Numbered from the stretch's first letter, positions 36,644 to 48,600 are shown. The stretch: 49,699 nucleotides of DNA from Plakobranchus ocellatus (GCA_019648995.1 BLXT01002301.1:972468-1022166); one strand, 5' to 3'. Notes: a model not told the origin generated them from the letters alone. Program-made: numbers and translations.

Positions 36644-36937
36644 ATGGAAATAGACCTAGGATATTCAGATTCATCAGATCACTTGGTGTTAACTGCAGTG
36701 CTATGGTCTCTGAAAAACTTGGATAGCATTCAATATAGATTGCGCATAAAGTCAGTAGGACACAACGAGATTTCTAGAGTCGAACGCATGAAATTTAAGG
36801 AAATTATCAGTATAAATAATTATGTGAGGCGTGCAGTTTGCATCATGATTTCAGATAAAGAATATTCTGTAGTAAAGGAACACTTGCAGCAAAGCGATGG
36901 AGAAATAAAACCCTTTTTTAACGGTGGAATTGTGTGA
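36644..36937 (+). CDS. Orphan 97-residue open frame, doubtful
   Basis: An ATG-started plus-strand frame with balanced composition begins MEIDLGYSDSSDHLVLTAVL and ends at TGA. It starts 50 bases from the start codon of the divergent small-protein gene, leaving little room for two promoters. No splice sites or known domain were seen. The phrase SDSSDHLVLTAV faintly recalls the SDH block of LINE endonucleases. It could be a small gene, a repeat relic or chance. Confidence 0.22.
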   Translation: MEIDLGYSDSSDHLVLTAVLWSLKNLDSIQYRLRIKSVGHNEISRVERMKFKEIISINNYVRRAVCIMISDKEYSVVKEHLQQSDGEIKPFFNGGIV

Positions 36938-39464
36938 ATTTTTTCCTCTCATGAATACGTAAGATATAACGGTCGTGGCTTGTGGTTTGGCAGTGCCGAT
37001 AGTTCCCAAATAATGAAGATTGCATGTATACAAAGTAAATACAAAGTAGACTGTTGCCAACTAAATAGTATATTTAAAACTAAACGCTACTCACAAAGTT
37101 AATTAATGATAAAGTAGAACATTCAGACATTGCGCCTTGTGGGCTTCATCAATGTGAAAAGTCTTTTTTTCTTTTTAGAAACGCACAGCAAACATAATTT
37201 TTACACTTAAGATATTTGATGACTTTCGATCCAGCGGAAAAAAAAAACATTTATTTATTCATAAGCCCTATCTTGATCTAATAAAGCAAAGCTTATGGCC
37301 CCAAAGAATTTTCAGTTGCCACAAGATACGTATAGAGGTATTAAAAACAAAGGTTAGCAAATTTGGTTACAAGATAAAAATCAGTAGCGTTACACCATTT
37401 AGTACAATTTTCACCCCACGCTGCCAAAGTTTTTGCCTTTCATGTTTTTCTCTGATCTGGAGGCTGTCAAAAATAAATATTCTAAAATAAATGCTTATCT
37501 TTCGGGTCTGTTGTACAAATGCTATGTGTTCATCCCCAAATTGCACGTTGTTCAAACAATAGAAAGAAAAAAAAAACTCTCTATAATATTCCTATTACTA
37601 CCATCTGATTGCCTGTTGCTCTTTTTAAGATGAATAACCCGAATTTCTCTGACGAAAGGCTGCATATGGTATTTTTTCCCTATCGGGTGGAACTGGGGAC
37701 AAAATAGAAAGAAGAAATCACCTGCCAGGAACAGGGCAATTCTTCCAACTAATGTAATCTTCACAGCTTTGATACTCTGTGCCTCTCGGGTTTATTAATG
37801 CAGATGAGAGTCCTTTCTTTAAATCCTTTTGTTTTTCCTTGGCAAAAATGTCTCATACATTTGTGCTTTTCCTTGCTCCATCATCGCCCATTCCATGGAT
37901 TTTGGCTCTATATTATTAGTCTAAGTGTCAAAACGATGTGCTTTTACCAACATTCATTAAATACATTCATACTTTTCTTTACAGTATTATCATTTGATCA
38001 CGTTCTAAGATTCAAGAAATTCACTACTACTCATAATGCACGATTTCATGTATCTCTTAAAATTTTTATTATCCATATACAATACAAGAACTTTGAAAGA
38101 TTTGCTAATTTGTTTTTGTTAAATTTTTATTTTTAAGCGTGTTTCTTTATTGTTGTGATCACTGATGTGATATTACATGAATAATGTATTATGAATCTTT
38201 CACGGATCAGAATTATTTATTCAGTGTCTTGTGTAGCTTTAGTTGCAAACTACACATAATGCTCTTTCAGTTTCTTGATTTACCACCACTCTATTCTTAA
38301 TCCTAATGGATTGTCACTGTTTATACAAAGAAAAAAATTAATAAAAATGAACCCAATGACCACAAAACCGGTGATTACATAAATGCTTTAAATGTAAATG
38401 CCTATCCTCTTCGTGCTTATAAAACGCTTCTATTAACCCAGCTATATCATTGCTTGTTTATGGTATTGAAGCAAAAGACTTTTAGGCTTTTTACTAAAAA
38501 ATTTATAAAGAAGCTAAGCATCGTCATGAAAGATACTTTACGGCCACTCACAAATTAAATAAAATTATTGTATAAAATGTGTTTTCCTTAATGTAAAAAA
38601 AAAATACGGGAAACTTTTTATGCCCGACTTCTTTAAAATTACTGTTATTGTCATGATCTATGATTTAAGTTAATCTGGTGTGTGTGCGTGTGTGTATGTG
38701 TGTTTATGTTAATAGAATTGGTTGTTCGAGTTAGGTATCTATTAACAAAACAAAAAAAAAGATAATCCATATTTTTGGAGACAAACATTTTATCTTATTT
38801 TTTTTTTTTTGCTCTATGTATTTATAAATTTAACGATATAAATATTTTTTTTTAAAGTAAAAACATGTTTTCATTAATTGCCAAAGTATTGAGAGTGTTT
38901 TAAATAAACTTAGAAACGAATTATAACAGGGTTCCTATCCACCTTGTTTATTTTTTTCCGATGTATTAAAACCTGCACCTCTTTCGCTCTCCCAGGATAA
39001 TTTTGCATAAAGCGTGATATAAAAACATCTATTTTTGCACAAAATTTTTTTCGATTTGGCTATTATTGGGTCATGCCAGATGCAATATTATAAATTTTAA
39101 GGGACTTTTGGTCATGAGCGATTTTGGTTGCTTGTTTATCACAGAAGTAATCGAAATATTTTCCCTTTTCGTAAATCGATAAGCATTGGCCAGTCTGAAT
39201 AATTCGTCATAGAATATGTTATTGTAATTGAATTTATATATTTTTTTAATCTCTACCAGTATTACTAGATGAACTGTATTCTTTGTTTATAAATTGGCAC
39301 TTATAAATTGGCACTATGGTTTTGGTACGGCTACAAACCCATTTGATAGAAGTGATATGTGTATATTATATGATATAGAAAATTATCTGCATCATGCAGC
39401 ATAAAACAATTTTTTAAATTGTAAATATGAATCTAAGGGCCTGCTTCTTTATCTTTTCCTAACT
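36938..39464. other. AT-rich gene-free stretch
   Basis: Only short AT-driven frames are present. A minus-strand frame near 37500-37555 reads NNVQFGDEHIAFVQQTRK but has no convincing exon borders. A 14-base unit TTATAAATTGGCAC is doubled near 39288-39315. Confidence 0.5.
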
Positions 39465-39735
39465 TACACTGGGTGGAGCTGTGGTTCATCTGGTAGGACA
39501 GCTGGCTACCAAGTCGGAGGTCCGAGCTTCGAATCCCAGTCCGGGCCAAGTCTCCACCCAGCACTAAATAGGTAGCTAGGTCTCTTAAGACCCGGTGAAA
39601 GTAAAGGCGGCGGGGAAAGCAATGACAAACTAATTCATAATGCCGTATGCCAAGAACAATCAGGACCCTACTCCTGGTTACCCGATGCTGGGACTAAGCG
39701 TGGGACCCAGTTTACTTTTTTTTTTTTTTTTACAC
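39465..39735 (+). repeat. tRNA-related SINE, family B
   Basis: The head GGTGGAGCTGTGGTTCATCT holds an A-box-like TGGTTCATCTGG, and TCCGAGCTTCGAATCCCAGT holds a B-box-like CTTCGAATCCC. The body contains AAAGGCGGCGGGGAAAGCAA followed by TGACAAAC, and a poly-T run ends it at about 39735. The body differs completely from family A. Only one copy is in the window. Confidence 0.7.
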
Positions 39736-40316
39736 ATTGATTCAGTCCTCTAACAATCAGTAATGATGATGATCATCATCAAATACTTGTATATGCTCTG
39801 TAGAACAACCCACACTAAACTGTTGTCGCCAATTCTGTATTTATGAGTCTATTTTTGTGTCTTCCCTTACTTGGCTATTTAGTACAAATGATCTCTAAAG
39901 AGCATCTTATAACCGAGGACAGAGATAATTCGGCTGGTATATGGGAGAATAAAATTAGCTTTATAAAGGTGCTTTCATATATTAAATATAAAAATACAAT
40001 TATACCTGTTGTGTTAAGTGGTTTCTTGTTTATGCGATATGTGTATTTCTCTATAGATTCTTACTTTGCTTGAAAAAGCTATAAGTGACTTGCTAAGTGA
40101 GTTAACGTTTGATTAAATCAATCAAAACTTTTTCACTTTAGCTTTTCGGAAGAGATTTGTTAAGTCGCTGATATCTTCAGTTCCTAAACTTGTCAAAACC
40201 AAAAAGATGGCAATCTGGAAATTAATTCTGCTTAGCAATATGAAGTGATGATTACATAAATCGATGAATTTTGAATAAATAATTTGTAAACCTATCTCTT
40301 GGAATAAAAAAGGATT

Positions 40317-40464
40317 GGTTTCGTTTTTGTGTATAGTCTGCCACCAACAAGGTGATCTCAAATTTTCAGGCCACAGGGTGCCTTTGACGGGGCTCGAATC
40401 CGCGACAGAAGTAAATCCGCAGATTCCAACTTTTTTCACTACCCACTGTGCCACCAACGCGCCT
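40317..40464 (-). repeat. tRNA-derived SINE, family A, copy 3
   Basis: On the minus strand it begins GGCGCGTTGGTGGCACAGTG, has B-box GGATTCGAGCCCC, then GGCCTGAAAATTTGAGATCA, CCTTGTTGGTGGCA and ends CTATACACAAAAACGAAACC. It is nearly full-length. Confidence 0.8.
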
Positions 40465-40793
40465 AAATACAGCAAGAATGACCAATCTAGCTGTTGTTTG
40501 AATGCATCAAACAATGAGGATCGCTTGTTTGACCAGCATACCATGTCGATTATAACTTTCGCAGAATTTGCGCATTGCCACCGTTTTAATTAAATTGTCC
40601 CAGTGCAATGCAGTTCACATTCTCTTTTACAAAAGAGGTGACTAGACATACAAGACTAATTTTTTACACAAATTACATTTTGCAATTGTACTAAGTTGGA
40701 TCAAGGCACATTTCATGAACATTAAGGCTTAGTTGACTCAATTTGACTAATGGAGGCACATTTGATGTAAATTTTGTGATTATTTAAAACCAA

Positions 40794-41160
40794 CTCGTTT
40801 AATATCAATAAATCTTTAAAAAAGGCATAAAATTTACTACATTTGTATGAATACATATTTATATAACATATATATAAGTATAAATATAAATATTAAATTA
40901 TATATACATATATAAATTTTAAAAAGTTCAATTAAGATCAGATACGACTCGTTTAATGTCAATAAATCTTTAAAAAAAGGCACACGATTCACTACATTTG
41001 TATGAATAAATATTTATAATATATATATATATATATATGTATATATAAGAATATAACATATATGAATATAATATATATAAATATAATTATAATATATATA
41101 AATATCAAATTACATATACATATATAAATTTACAAAATTTCAATTAAGATCAGATACGAC
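40794..41160 (+). repeat. AT-rich tandem duplication (two units)
   Basis: Unit 1 spans 40794-40947 and unit 2 spans 40948-41160. Both start CTCGTTTAAT(A/G)TCAATAAATC, share ACTACATTTGTATGAATA, and end TTCAATTAAGATCAGATACGA or the same with one change. Unit 2 is longer because its central TA tract is expanded. Confidence 0.85.
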
Positions 41161-42496
41161 GGGGAATATTTAAATATATTTATTTTATTTGCAAACTACA
41201 TTTCTACAGTTCAGTTACAGCAGTATTAAAAATCACCCCATGAACTCAAAAATTTTCCGGTCCATGCACTTTATTTCAAGAAAAAAACTAGTCTTTGGCT
41301 TTGTCTTAATCTTCAAAAGTTTCAAGGTTTTTAATTTTTTATTGGCCTTTGTAAGAAGATAGAGCTATGTATTGGCTTATCTTACTCTCAACAAACTGAC
41401 ATTTTTTTCTCTCTTCATCTCTGTCTCTTTCCCTCTCTGTCTGTGCTTCTCGTTCTGTCTTTTGCCCTAATCACTCTCTGTTACCCTCTCTGGATCTCTC
41501 ATCATCTCTCTCTCTCTCTCTCTTTTCTCCTCTATCTGTTTTTCTTTTACTTTTTTCTTTGTCTCTCCAAGCCTTTCTATTCCCGTTTGTCTTCCTCTTC
41601 CCCTTGTTTTGTCGTGCTCTCTCTTGTTTTGTCGTGTTGTTCTTTCCACCATCTTTGGTGCTGGCAGAAATCGGTCTGGAAAAACTAAAAGCTAAATGAT
41701 GTGCCAGTCCTCACAGCAGGATCGATCACCATATCTGTGGATTAAAAATTAATAAAAACTTAAATTCCTTCAAAAACTTGTTCATTACTAAGAGATTTTG
41801 TTCATTATAAAAAAATGTGAGAAATTTAAAATTAAAATTTTGTACTCCATTTAATTTCAAGGAATGTAATTAACTTATCATTGATGAGAAATGTATAGAT
41901 TGACAATTCATAAAATTTTACATTTATAAATAGTCCAGTTTTCATGCAACATGGGTTGGGCTCACTTTGATATGAAAACTTATCTTGGTTTTTTTATTTA
42001 TTTTTTTATGTGATGAGCCCTCATCTGGCAAGATAGATTAGACGTTGTCAAGTTTCAATTTTACAAAGTATTCAGCATGAGCCTGCTTTCCCATTAGTTT
42101 GCTAGATATATGAATACTTGAAAATCATGAGGCAGTACTGGCTCTGCTGCACATGAGTCGCACACCATTTGTATTCCAGTCCAGGCTTTTCTACTTGAGG
42201 GAGATTGTGGTGGCGGCACATATTCTACCTCGACTGGCCAGCCTCAAAGTTGTATTTGACCAGATCTGTGGACAGAGATTCAAAGATTACAATTGATTGA
42301 GAGGTGCCGCGTAGGTGTAGTTCGATTTGGATCAATTTTAGTTATAACCTAAAATCATTTAGGGTTAATCTTACTCTTACTCTCACCAAAAATATGCACA
42401 ATAAAGTTGAGAATGATGAAATATGAAAGCTTAAATGTTTATCAAATTTTCAATTGGACAGAATGATACCGAGATTTTTTTAAAATTTTATTTTAC
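41161..42496. other. Gene-free stretch with CT-rich tract
   Basis: A CT-rich region (about 41410-41600, including a (CT)n run near 41505-41521) and AT-rich flanks. The block 42120-42330 is more balanced in base composition and may be an unclassified repeat. I see no exon that I can defend. Confidence 0.4.
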
Positions 42497-43090
42497 CTCT
42501 GCAAGAATTTCCCAAGCATGCTGGAAGTTCTGCCTCTCCAGCTGTTCATCAACTGGCTTGCTTAAGCTCTCCAGATAAGATCCAAAGTGCTCATGTGGTA
42601 GCACCACACCCTGGACAGTTGCGCCATCCATCTTTCAATAGGTTTGAAGCACTAATTCCTTGGGCATGACAGAAGGTGATGATATGATTGTTTTGAATTT
42701 AAGGATGCTGTGGCCAAGGTTTTGGGATAGCAGAGATTTTCATCTGTACCTCCATCCACTGACACCAAATTGTAGGCTTTAAGTGAATTGGGTGTCTCTG
42801 AAATAACGTTTCAAAGTCTGAGTGATGACTGCCTGCTGTGTAGCTGTCATATCATGTTTGCCTGATCTGATCCTCATAATTCCCTTGGCCTAGAGTAAGT
42901 TACGGCCCCATTTTCACTGATCTGGCGTAGGGACATTCACACTTGATACAGTATTAGTTTATGCGCTGGAGCCTTTACAAAGTCATGTTTAGGATGTTTG
43001 GCCTGATACTCCACATGCATCATAAGAGGTGCTTGCTTTCTGGCTGTGGTCAGACCAACAGGCACATGGCATTTGTCATCCACAGACTAT
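42497..43090 (-). pseudogene. Decayed copy of a dispersed invertebrate gene family, probably mobile
   Basis: On the minus strand, protein-like blocks appear in order across different frames: VGLTTARKQAPLMMHVEYQA and KHDFVKAPAHKLI near 43065-42975, then ENGAVTYSRPREL, NLVSVDGGTDENLCYPKTLA near 42775-42720, IERWMAQLSR near 42635, and GVVLPHEHFGSYLESL followed by VDEQLERQNFQHAWEILAE down to 42497. From memory this block order occurs in many near-identical uncharacterised proteins of invertebrates (VDGGPDENPR...VERRMAPLS...VLPHDHFG). Such copy number suggests a transposon-encoded protein; the class is unknown to me. The copy is broken, with several interruptions. The last block has a good donor (GAG then GTAAAA) and a nearby ATG and so could be mistaken for a first coding exon. 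Confidence 0.5.
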
Positions 43091-43403
43091 GTTGTATAGT
43101 TTCTCGAAGTAAAAGTCGTTGTCTTGGTGGCTTGATTCTTAATGTTTGAAGAATTGAGAAGTCTGACATGGGAAAAGAGAACAAAAATTTTAAAAATGGT
43201 CAGATTAATTCTGTTCTTTTTCATAAATATAGGGAATGATCACTTATGAGTAAAGCAGTTTATAAAAAAAAAAGGAATTTTAAAAAACCCAACTATGTTG
43301 GCCTCTGTTGCCAAAGCATCTTTTTTTCCCCCCATATCTTAGATACTTATTAAGGAAACAATTATTTGTTGGCTATATGGATATGTATTACAGATATACT
43401 TGT

Positions 43404-44220
43404 TTAAATATCATGCTTATCAAACAAAAATTCCTCCTGAAGCCGCCTCGTGACCGCCCGCAGTCTTTGTACATGGAGCAGAGGGAAGCATTCACTGTGT
43501 ACTAGATCTGACACTAGTATGAAGCAGTCACTAAAACAAAATTAGTTTCGCTTCGCGTGGTTTGTTAGCAGCTGAACGTTTAGTTCAGATCCATAACTTT
43601 GGACAAAGGAAAATGGAGATGTTGCAAAACTCGTTTGGATTTAAAGGCATTGGGTCTTTAAGAACAAATAGCATAAATATTAATGTTTACAGATTGTTTT
43701 AGATTTCCTTGATCTGAATGAACAACAATTTATCAACTTAATATTTCACTATTATAAACATGCAATTGTTTTTTGAACTTATGTGCCCTGCCTTATTTGG
43801 ATCACAGGAAAGAAAAGAAAACTAGGGTAACAAAAAAAGTTTAATTTGTGAAATTTGTAATAAATGATATTTTAAAAAAAACTTAAAAATCCTTTTGGAA
43901 AAAATGCGAGCTCCAGGACATTCCCAACTTTTAGTGAATACTTGTGCAAAGATGGCACCTGGTATTTTTCTTTTTTTAATTGGAGAAATCTTTTGACGTT
44001 AAATAAACGAAATTGTTTTGTATGTTTAGCGAACATTACCCATGTATAAAAAAAACCAATTTAAAAATGAATCATCTAAATAATTCAAATGACAAGAAAT
44101 TTATACCTTTGCACGCTCTTGATATCATTGCTATGAAGTGTGATTAGAATTGAACGGCTCACCGTTTGTCTCCATCCTCAGAGCTTTCGGCACAGAATGT
44201 TGCCATCGAGAGCCCAAGGT
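43404..44220 (-). CDS. Candidate two-exon 3' end of an unidentified minus-strand gene
   Basis: Segment 44163-44220 has acceptor TTATTCTCCTCAG and donor GTGAGC and reads LGLSMATFCAESSEDGDK. It leaves two bases that combine in phase with segment 43404-43494 (acceptor TAGTACACAG), which reads ECFPLLHVQRLRAVTRRLQE, then EFLFDKHDI and a stop. The borders and phase fit, and the second piece has charged, amphipathic composition. No family is recognised. The plus strand of both segments is also open (see findings), so the strand is not certain. Confidence 0.35.
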
Positions 44221-44595
44221 CTGAGGAGAATAAAGGTATGTAAAGGTCAGGAAACACTTTTGAAAAAAATTTGTGTACATAAGACATTGAAAACCAAGGA
44301 ACTAAAATTATATTTCTTTGTGCGATTCCTTTGCGAAGAAATCAAACGTTTTTTTGTAATGATTGACTTCACAGACAATATGAAGTATGAATTTAAAAAT
44401 TATGAAAATTGTAACGACTAGTAAAAATTTGAGATTTATGAGCGCGTAGTTGAGAAAACCATTTCTAATCACATAAAATACTAAAACGAATTTAATGCCA
44501 TTGTGAAAGTGATTAGTAAGACATCTTGCTTATATCAAAGAGTGTGGTAGGTTAACGATACAGAATTTTCGGTTATATTGTTTGTAATCAAAAGC

Positions 44596-44671
44596 TCAAT
44601 GTTTGTGTTCTGTTTCTTTTGCATCTTCAAAGCTTTTACTATCACGGAGTTCGCCATTGACATCACTTGGC
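44596..44671 (-). CDS. Candidate terminal exon, unidentified
   Basis: After the acceptor TTGTGTCCAG one frame reads PSDVNGELRDSKSFEDAK then ETEHKH and a stop. The composition is protein-like, but the piece is short and I cannot connect it in phase to the nearest upstream candidate. Confidence 0.25.
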
Positions 44672-44996
44672 CTGGACACAAGAAAGGAGTAGAGTCAAGA
44701 AATAATCAATGTAGACAATTATTCTATGAGAGATAAATTTATTTGGTGAATAAAACAATGAATTATACACAACATTGTGATTCTTATTCAAAGAGAATTA
44801 TCTTGAACAGAAAAAGACACAATCAAATCAACAGTAAATAAAAAAAAAATATTGAAAAAAAAAACGAAATGATTTTCATAATGAAGAAACAAATAAAAAA
44901 TACTAAATTTATGATATAACCTGATTTTAAGATGCTGTCAATTCATCTGGAATAAATTATACCCTGATGCTGTTACTCCTGTTTGGGGGTCTTTAC

Positions 44997-45092
44997 AAGC
45001 CGGATCCAGAGCTGGCAACTGGGTACTTCCAGAGGTGTCTTAATCACAGTAAATAATGTAAATCTCTCCAACTGATCAAACATTATCTGAAA
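44997..45092 (-). CDS. Candidate coding exon FQIMFDQLERF..., unidentified
   Basis: After the acceptor TTTTTTGGCAG a phase-0 frame reads FQIMFDQLERFTLFTVIKTP and then LEVPSCQLWIRL, ending at a possible donor GTAAAG. Without splicing it runs to a TAA at 44983. The amino-acid pattern is convincing for a folded domain, but no family is recognised. Confidence 0.4.
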
Positions 45093-45391
45093 CTGCCAAA
45101 AAAGCATGTAGGCATAAAAATGCAACAACAAAAATCAATTTGTAAAGTAGTAGTTATAAACTAACCTTAGTTCTAATTAACGATTAAAACTCTACTAAAC
45201 TTAAATCGGTAACCCAGTCTCTCCATCTACCTTCCTTTTGCTATGCTCAGATAAAAGGACATCTTTAGAAAAGAAGATTAGGCACAAGATTGAAGTCATT
45301 GTCCTAATTCGGTTTACGCCCTCCTTAGTTTCTCGCGATACTCATGTGGAGACTGAAAAGGCAGCTCAGAGAACTTTGACTTTATACTGAC

Positions 45392-45547
45392 CAGCACATA
45401 CATCGTTGACTAATCTGATGGCTCTGCTGCGCGTTAAAATATTGACTGCATGATGGTCATGTGCAGCGTCATCAGTGAGCATCGTGATGGAGCAACGGTA
45501 CAGCTGTCCTTCAGCATGTCTGTGAAAGGCCACCACAGAATTAGCTC
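45392..45547 (-). CDS. Candidate coding exon ANSVVAFHRHAEG..., unidentified
   Basis: After the acceptor TTAACATACAG the frame reads ANSVVAFHRHAEGQLYRCSI and TMLTDDAAHDHHAVNILTRS, then RAIRLVNDVCAG at a donor GTCAGT. It is 156 bases long with rich, non-repetitive composition. Its exit phase (1) does not match the entry of the 45092 segment, so another exon, other borders or decay must be assumed. Confidence 0.4.
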
Positions 45548-45921
45548 CTGTATGTTAAAGTGAGTGTGTTTCTCTAAGCTGTTAAAGATGGCTTTGATCT
45601 CCTGCAAAGTCGACTAAGAGCAATACCTGGCCAGTGATTTGAAAATAGGAATGTAATCACTAATATAGCTCGACTTTGGTTTCAATGAATAAGGAAAGAA
45701 AATCAGTAATGTAGATTTATTAAAATAGTATTGTTTTCTGGTGGTTGGTAAGCATTTATGAATTTGCCGACAATCGTCTACCTTATTTTTCTAAGTGTCC
45801 AAAGTAAAAATTCTGAAGTGACATGAAGTATACATATCATACCTGGCCGCACGTAGAACGTTAATCCTTTGTTCTGTCCATATTGTTAATAGGCAGTGGA
45901 TGGGACTGGTGCTGAGGATTC

Positions 45922-46072
45922 GATTTGATTTTTGCATATAGCCAATCAACAACAAGGTGATCTCAGGCTTTCAGGCCGTTCACCAAGCCAGTAGGCTGGT
46001 AGCGAGACTCAAACCCGTGACAGAAGTCTTTGCAGATTTCATGGCAAGTTTGCTCTCCACTGTGCCACCAAC
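45922..46072 (-). repeat. tRNA-derived SINE, family A, copy 4
   Basis: On the minus strand it begins GTTGGTGGCACAGTGGAGAG, has a B-box-like GGGTTTGAGTCTC, then GGCCTGAAAGCCTGAGATCA and CCTTGTTGTTGATTGGCTAT. Nearly full-length. Confidence 0.8.
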
Positions 46073-47073
46073 TTTGAGCTAAATCATCATGTCCAAGAAG
46101 TTCTCTGAGAAAGAACGGCCACACTTGCGATCAAACACTCGTGTACTCAGAAAGGTTATTTCCCAATAATTTTTTTCCCACGGTTCCCGTTTTTGATACA
46201 ATAGCCAGACTTACTTTTTCATCAACATTCAAACGTTTTATTTTGTTTTACTGATATTCAGCTCCAAAGCCACTAAGCATTTTTTTTTTTTACTTTCCTC
46301 GAACTGTCCTTACGATTTGACTGAAATATTAATGCCACAGGATAACATTAAATTTCGAAACAATTTTTGAATGATTGGAGTCTGTGATCACCTTAAACAT
46401 GAAGTGAAGCTTACCCGACAATACTTACTACGGATGCGGCTTTTTGAGTGCCATCTGCTCATTTTCAGCCTTTTGTGTGCCATCTCCAAACCTTTTGGCA
46501 CAACACAACATCTAAGTCTCTGAAGGCAGCCTGTGCACGGTTGACAGCGAACAATTAAGTGCGTTATATATTGAGTCACCTTTTATCTTCAAAAAGACAT
46601 ATTACATTTTTTTAACCTATACCTTGTTGTTTATATACAATGTCAAAGCCATGTGTCACTTGTACGAGCTTGAATTAAATTAGTAATTTTTGTTTCATTT
46701 CAGCAACTGTCTATGTAATATTGTGCTTTAGTTTTGCCTCACTGTATAAGAGAAATAACCCCATAGTATAAATAATTTTAATTTCTTATGTTATATAAAA
46801 CCTAGAATAAAATAAATTCATAAATTCATGCCTATGATTACAACCACTATCTTCTCTCAAATATATTGATGTTTTATTTTTTATTTGAATAATTGAGATG
46901 AATAAGTAAACTTCAATATTGTTCTGGAACTATCACTGTAAAGCCTAAATGAAGATCAGATCTTAAATTTTATGACTGAAAATGTGTTCACACAATTATG
47001 GTAATTTTGCTGCACTTTAAAGAATATAAAGTTGTAAAAAGTTCACTAGAGTAAAAATATATTTTCACAAAGT

Positions 47074-47262
47074 CTAAAAAAGTAGAAAATGTATTTGATG
47101 GTGAATTTTCATGCAGTTCGGTTTTCCAATGTGTGAAAAGATCTGGTGTTGAGGGTGAAGCACAGAGAAATCCTCCTTTGCTGGAAGTGAACAACAAGAA
47201 CCCGTCTTTTTGAAAAGGCGCAAGAAGTTTTCACCCTCCAAAGCAATGAGTGATTCGATAAC
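47074..47262 (-). CDS. Candidate terminal exon VIESLIALEGENF..., unidentified
   Basis: The acceptor CGCCCTTTTAACAG precedes a phase-0 frame reading VIESLIALEGENFLRLFKKT, then GSCCSLPAKEDFSVLHPQHQ and on to a TAG after 62 residues. The first 35 residues look like real protein; the last part is AT-rich. No good donor lies inside, so it would be a last exon. Unidentified. Confidence 0.38.
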   Translation of the reverse strand, partial: VIESLIALEGENFLRLFKKTGSCCSLPAKEDFSVLHPQHQIFSHIGKPNCMKIHHQIHFLLF

Positions 47263-48269
47263 CTGTTAAAAGGGCGAAAAAATCATATTTTCTTTAGTTT
47301 AGCATCAATATTACATCACCTGAAATAACAATTTATATCAATGCTAGTGATCTTATTTCTAATTTCGGAGAAAAATTTTCCTTTAGTTTAAAAAAGTTGA
47401 AATTAAATTTATTTCTAAAATTTATTGAATACTTTTAAATGCAATAATCCAAAGCTGGCTGACTTAACATAACGTTAAATGTTATAAGAAAAAAAAGCTA
47501 TTATATATTTCAGACTATGCCCGGGTTGTATTTCAAACTTTTTACCAAGTCAGGGCTCTACAGTGAGGTTTGCTTCTGTTGTCAAGTCAGGCGGTTGTTG
47601 CTGTTGTTCTGACTTTGCCACAGCATAGAAAGATTTTAACTTCCTCGGAGCAATGAGGGAGAGAGGCAGAAAGTCCCCAACTGTTAACGAGTACATAACG
47701 GGAAAATTGTAAAGTACGTTACAATGTACTACTGATAAGTAGACATCCTTGGTGAATTTAAAACAGCATTTGATTATCCGAACATCTGCTTATCTATTTC
47801 CTTCCTTGATGCTTAAAAGAAGATTGGCTTATGAAATGAATTTCGACTAGAAATGATTTCAATGTACATTGCACAGACATGTTTTAGACGTATTATACGA
47901 ATTACAATTTCATTAAATTTCCACGTATTAACACAGGAAACATGTGAGAGCATTATAACTGTGTTGACATGCTAAAAAATCTACTTAGATTATAATTTAT
48001 ATAAATTAAAATTCACCCTGTGACTTAAAAATGTGTCACTTGAACTTTCACAATCCGTGAGAGCACTTCGATCCTGGAGTAGATAGAAAGCATTAGAGCC
48101 AGATCACTCGGTCGATAAATCATGAAATATGATTTAAAACTAAGCAAAAATCTATTCTAGATTTGCTGTTTAAAATGCTTAGAAAAGTTCACATTCACCT
48201 TTTAAAGAATAATTTCATTTACTGTACAAAAAAGGGAACAAAAACGAGTTTTGTGCAATTTCATTTGTT

Positions 48270-48361
48270 CACTACTGCCACACAAGCTCTCTGTACTGTC
48301 TTAAGGCGGCTAGTGTAATAAAGATACAAATATAATTCCTCAGTTTCAATGTCACCAGTGC
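48270..48361 (-). other. Possible exon segment, weak
   Basis: After an acceptor-like CACATGCAG at 48362 two minus frames stay open. One reads GDIETEELYLYLYYTSRL and KTVQRACVAVV. No strong donor follows, so this is only a hint that coding DNA may be present at 48270-48361. Confidence 0.15.
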
Positions 48362-48600
48362 CTGCATGTGAAATGCTTTAGTTTCATCTCCATCATTTGG
48401 TGACCTGAAGATTCAATGTAAGAGTATAACTCGAATGAAACCAGGTATTTTTTATAAGTTTCTTGTGCCTTCTTTGTGAATAAATCCGTGTTGAATAAGA
48501 AAAGCAGCAATTAATATGCATCTACGAGTTTTGTTTTAAAAATAGCATATTTGCAGTAAATCCCACATTGATAGAACCAAGATAGTAATTTAGATCTTAC

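Noticed and set aside
39843-40073. 76-residue plus-strand open frame
   Set aside because: Hydrophobic AT-driven composition, no splice signals or motif.
42497-42631. An ATG-started exon MDGATVQGVVLPHEHFG... as the first exon of a new gene
   Set aside because: The same DNA continues upstream, in other frames, with blocks of the same mobile-looking family, so the ATG is best explained as accidental.
42497-47262. A meiosis 1 arrest protein (M1AP) homologue made from the right-end segments
   Set aside because: Some short phrases looked similar, but the order of segments on the strand disagrees with that protein and one segment belongs to the mobile family.
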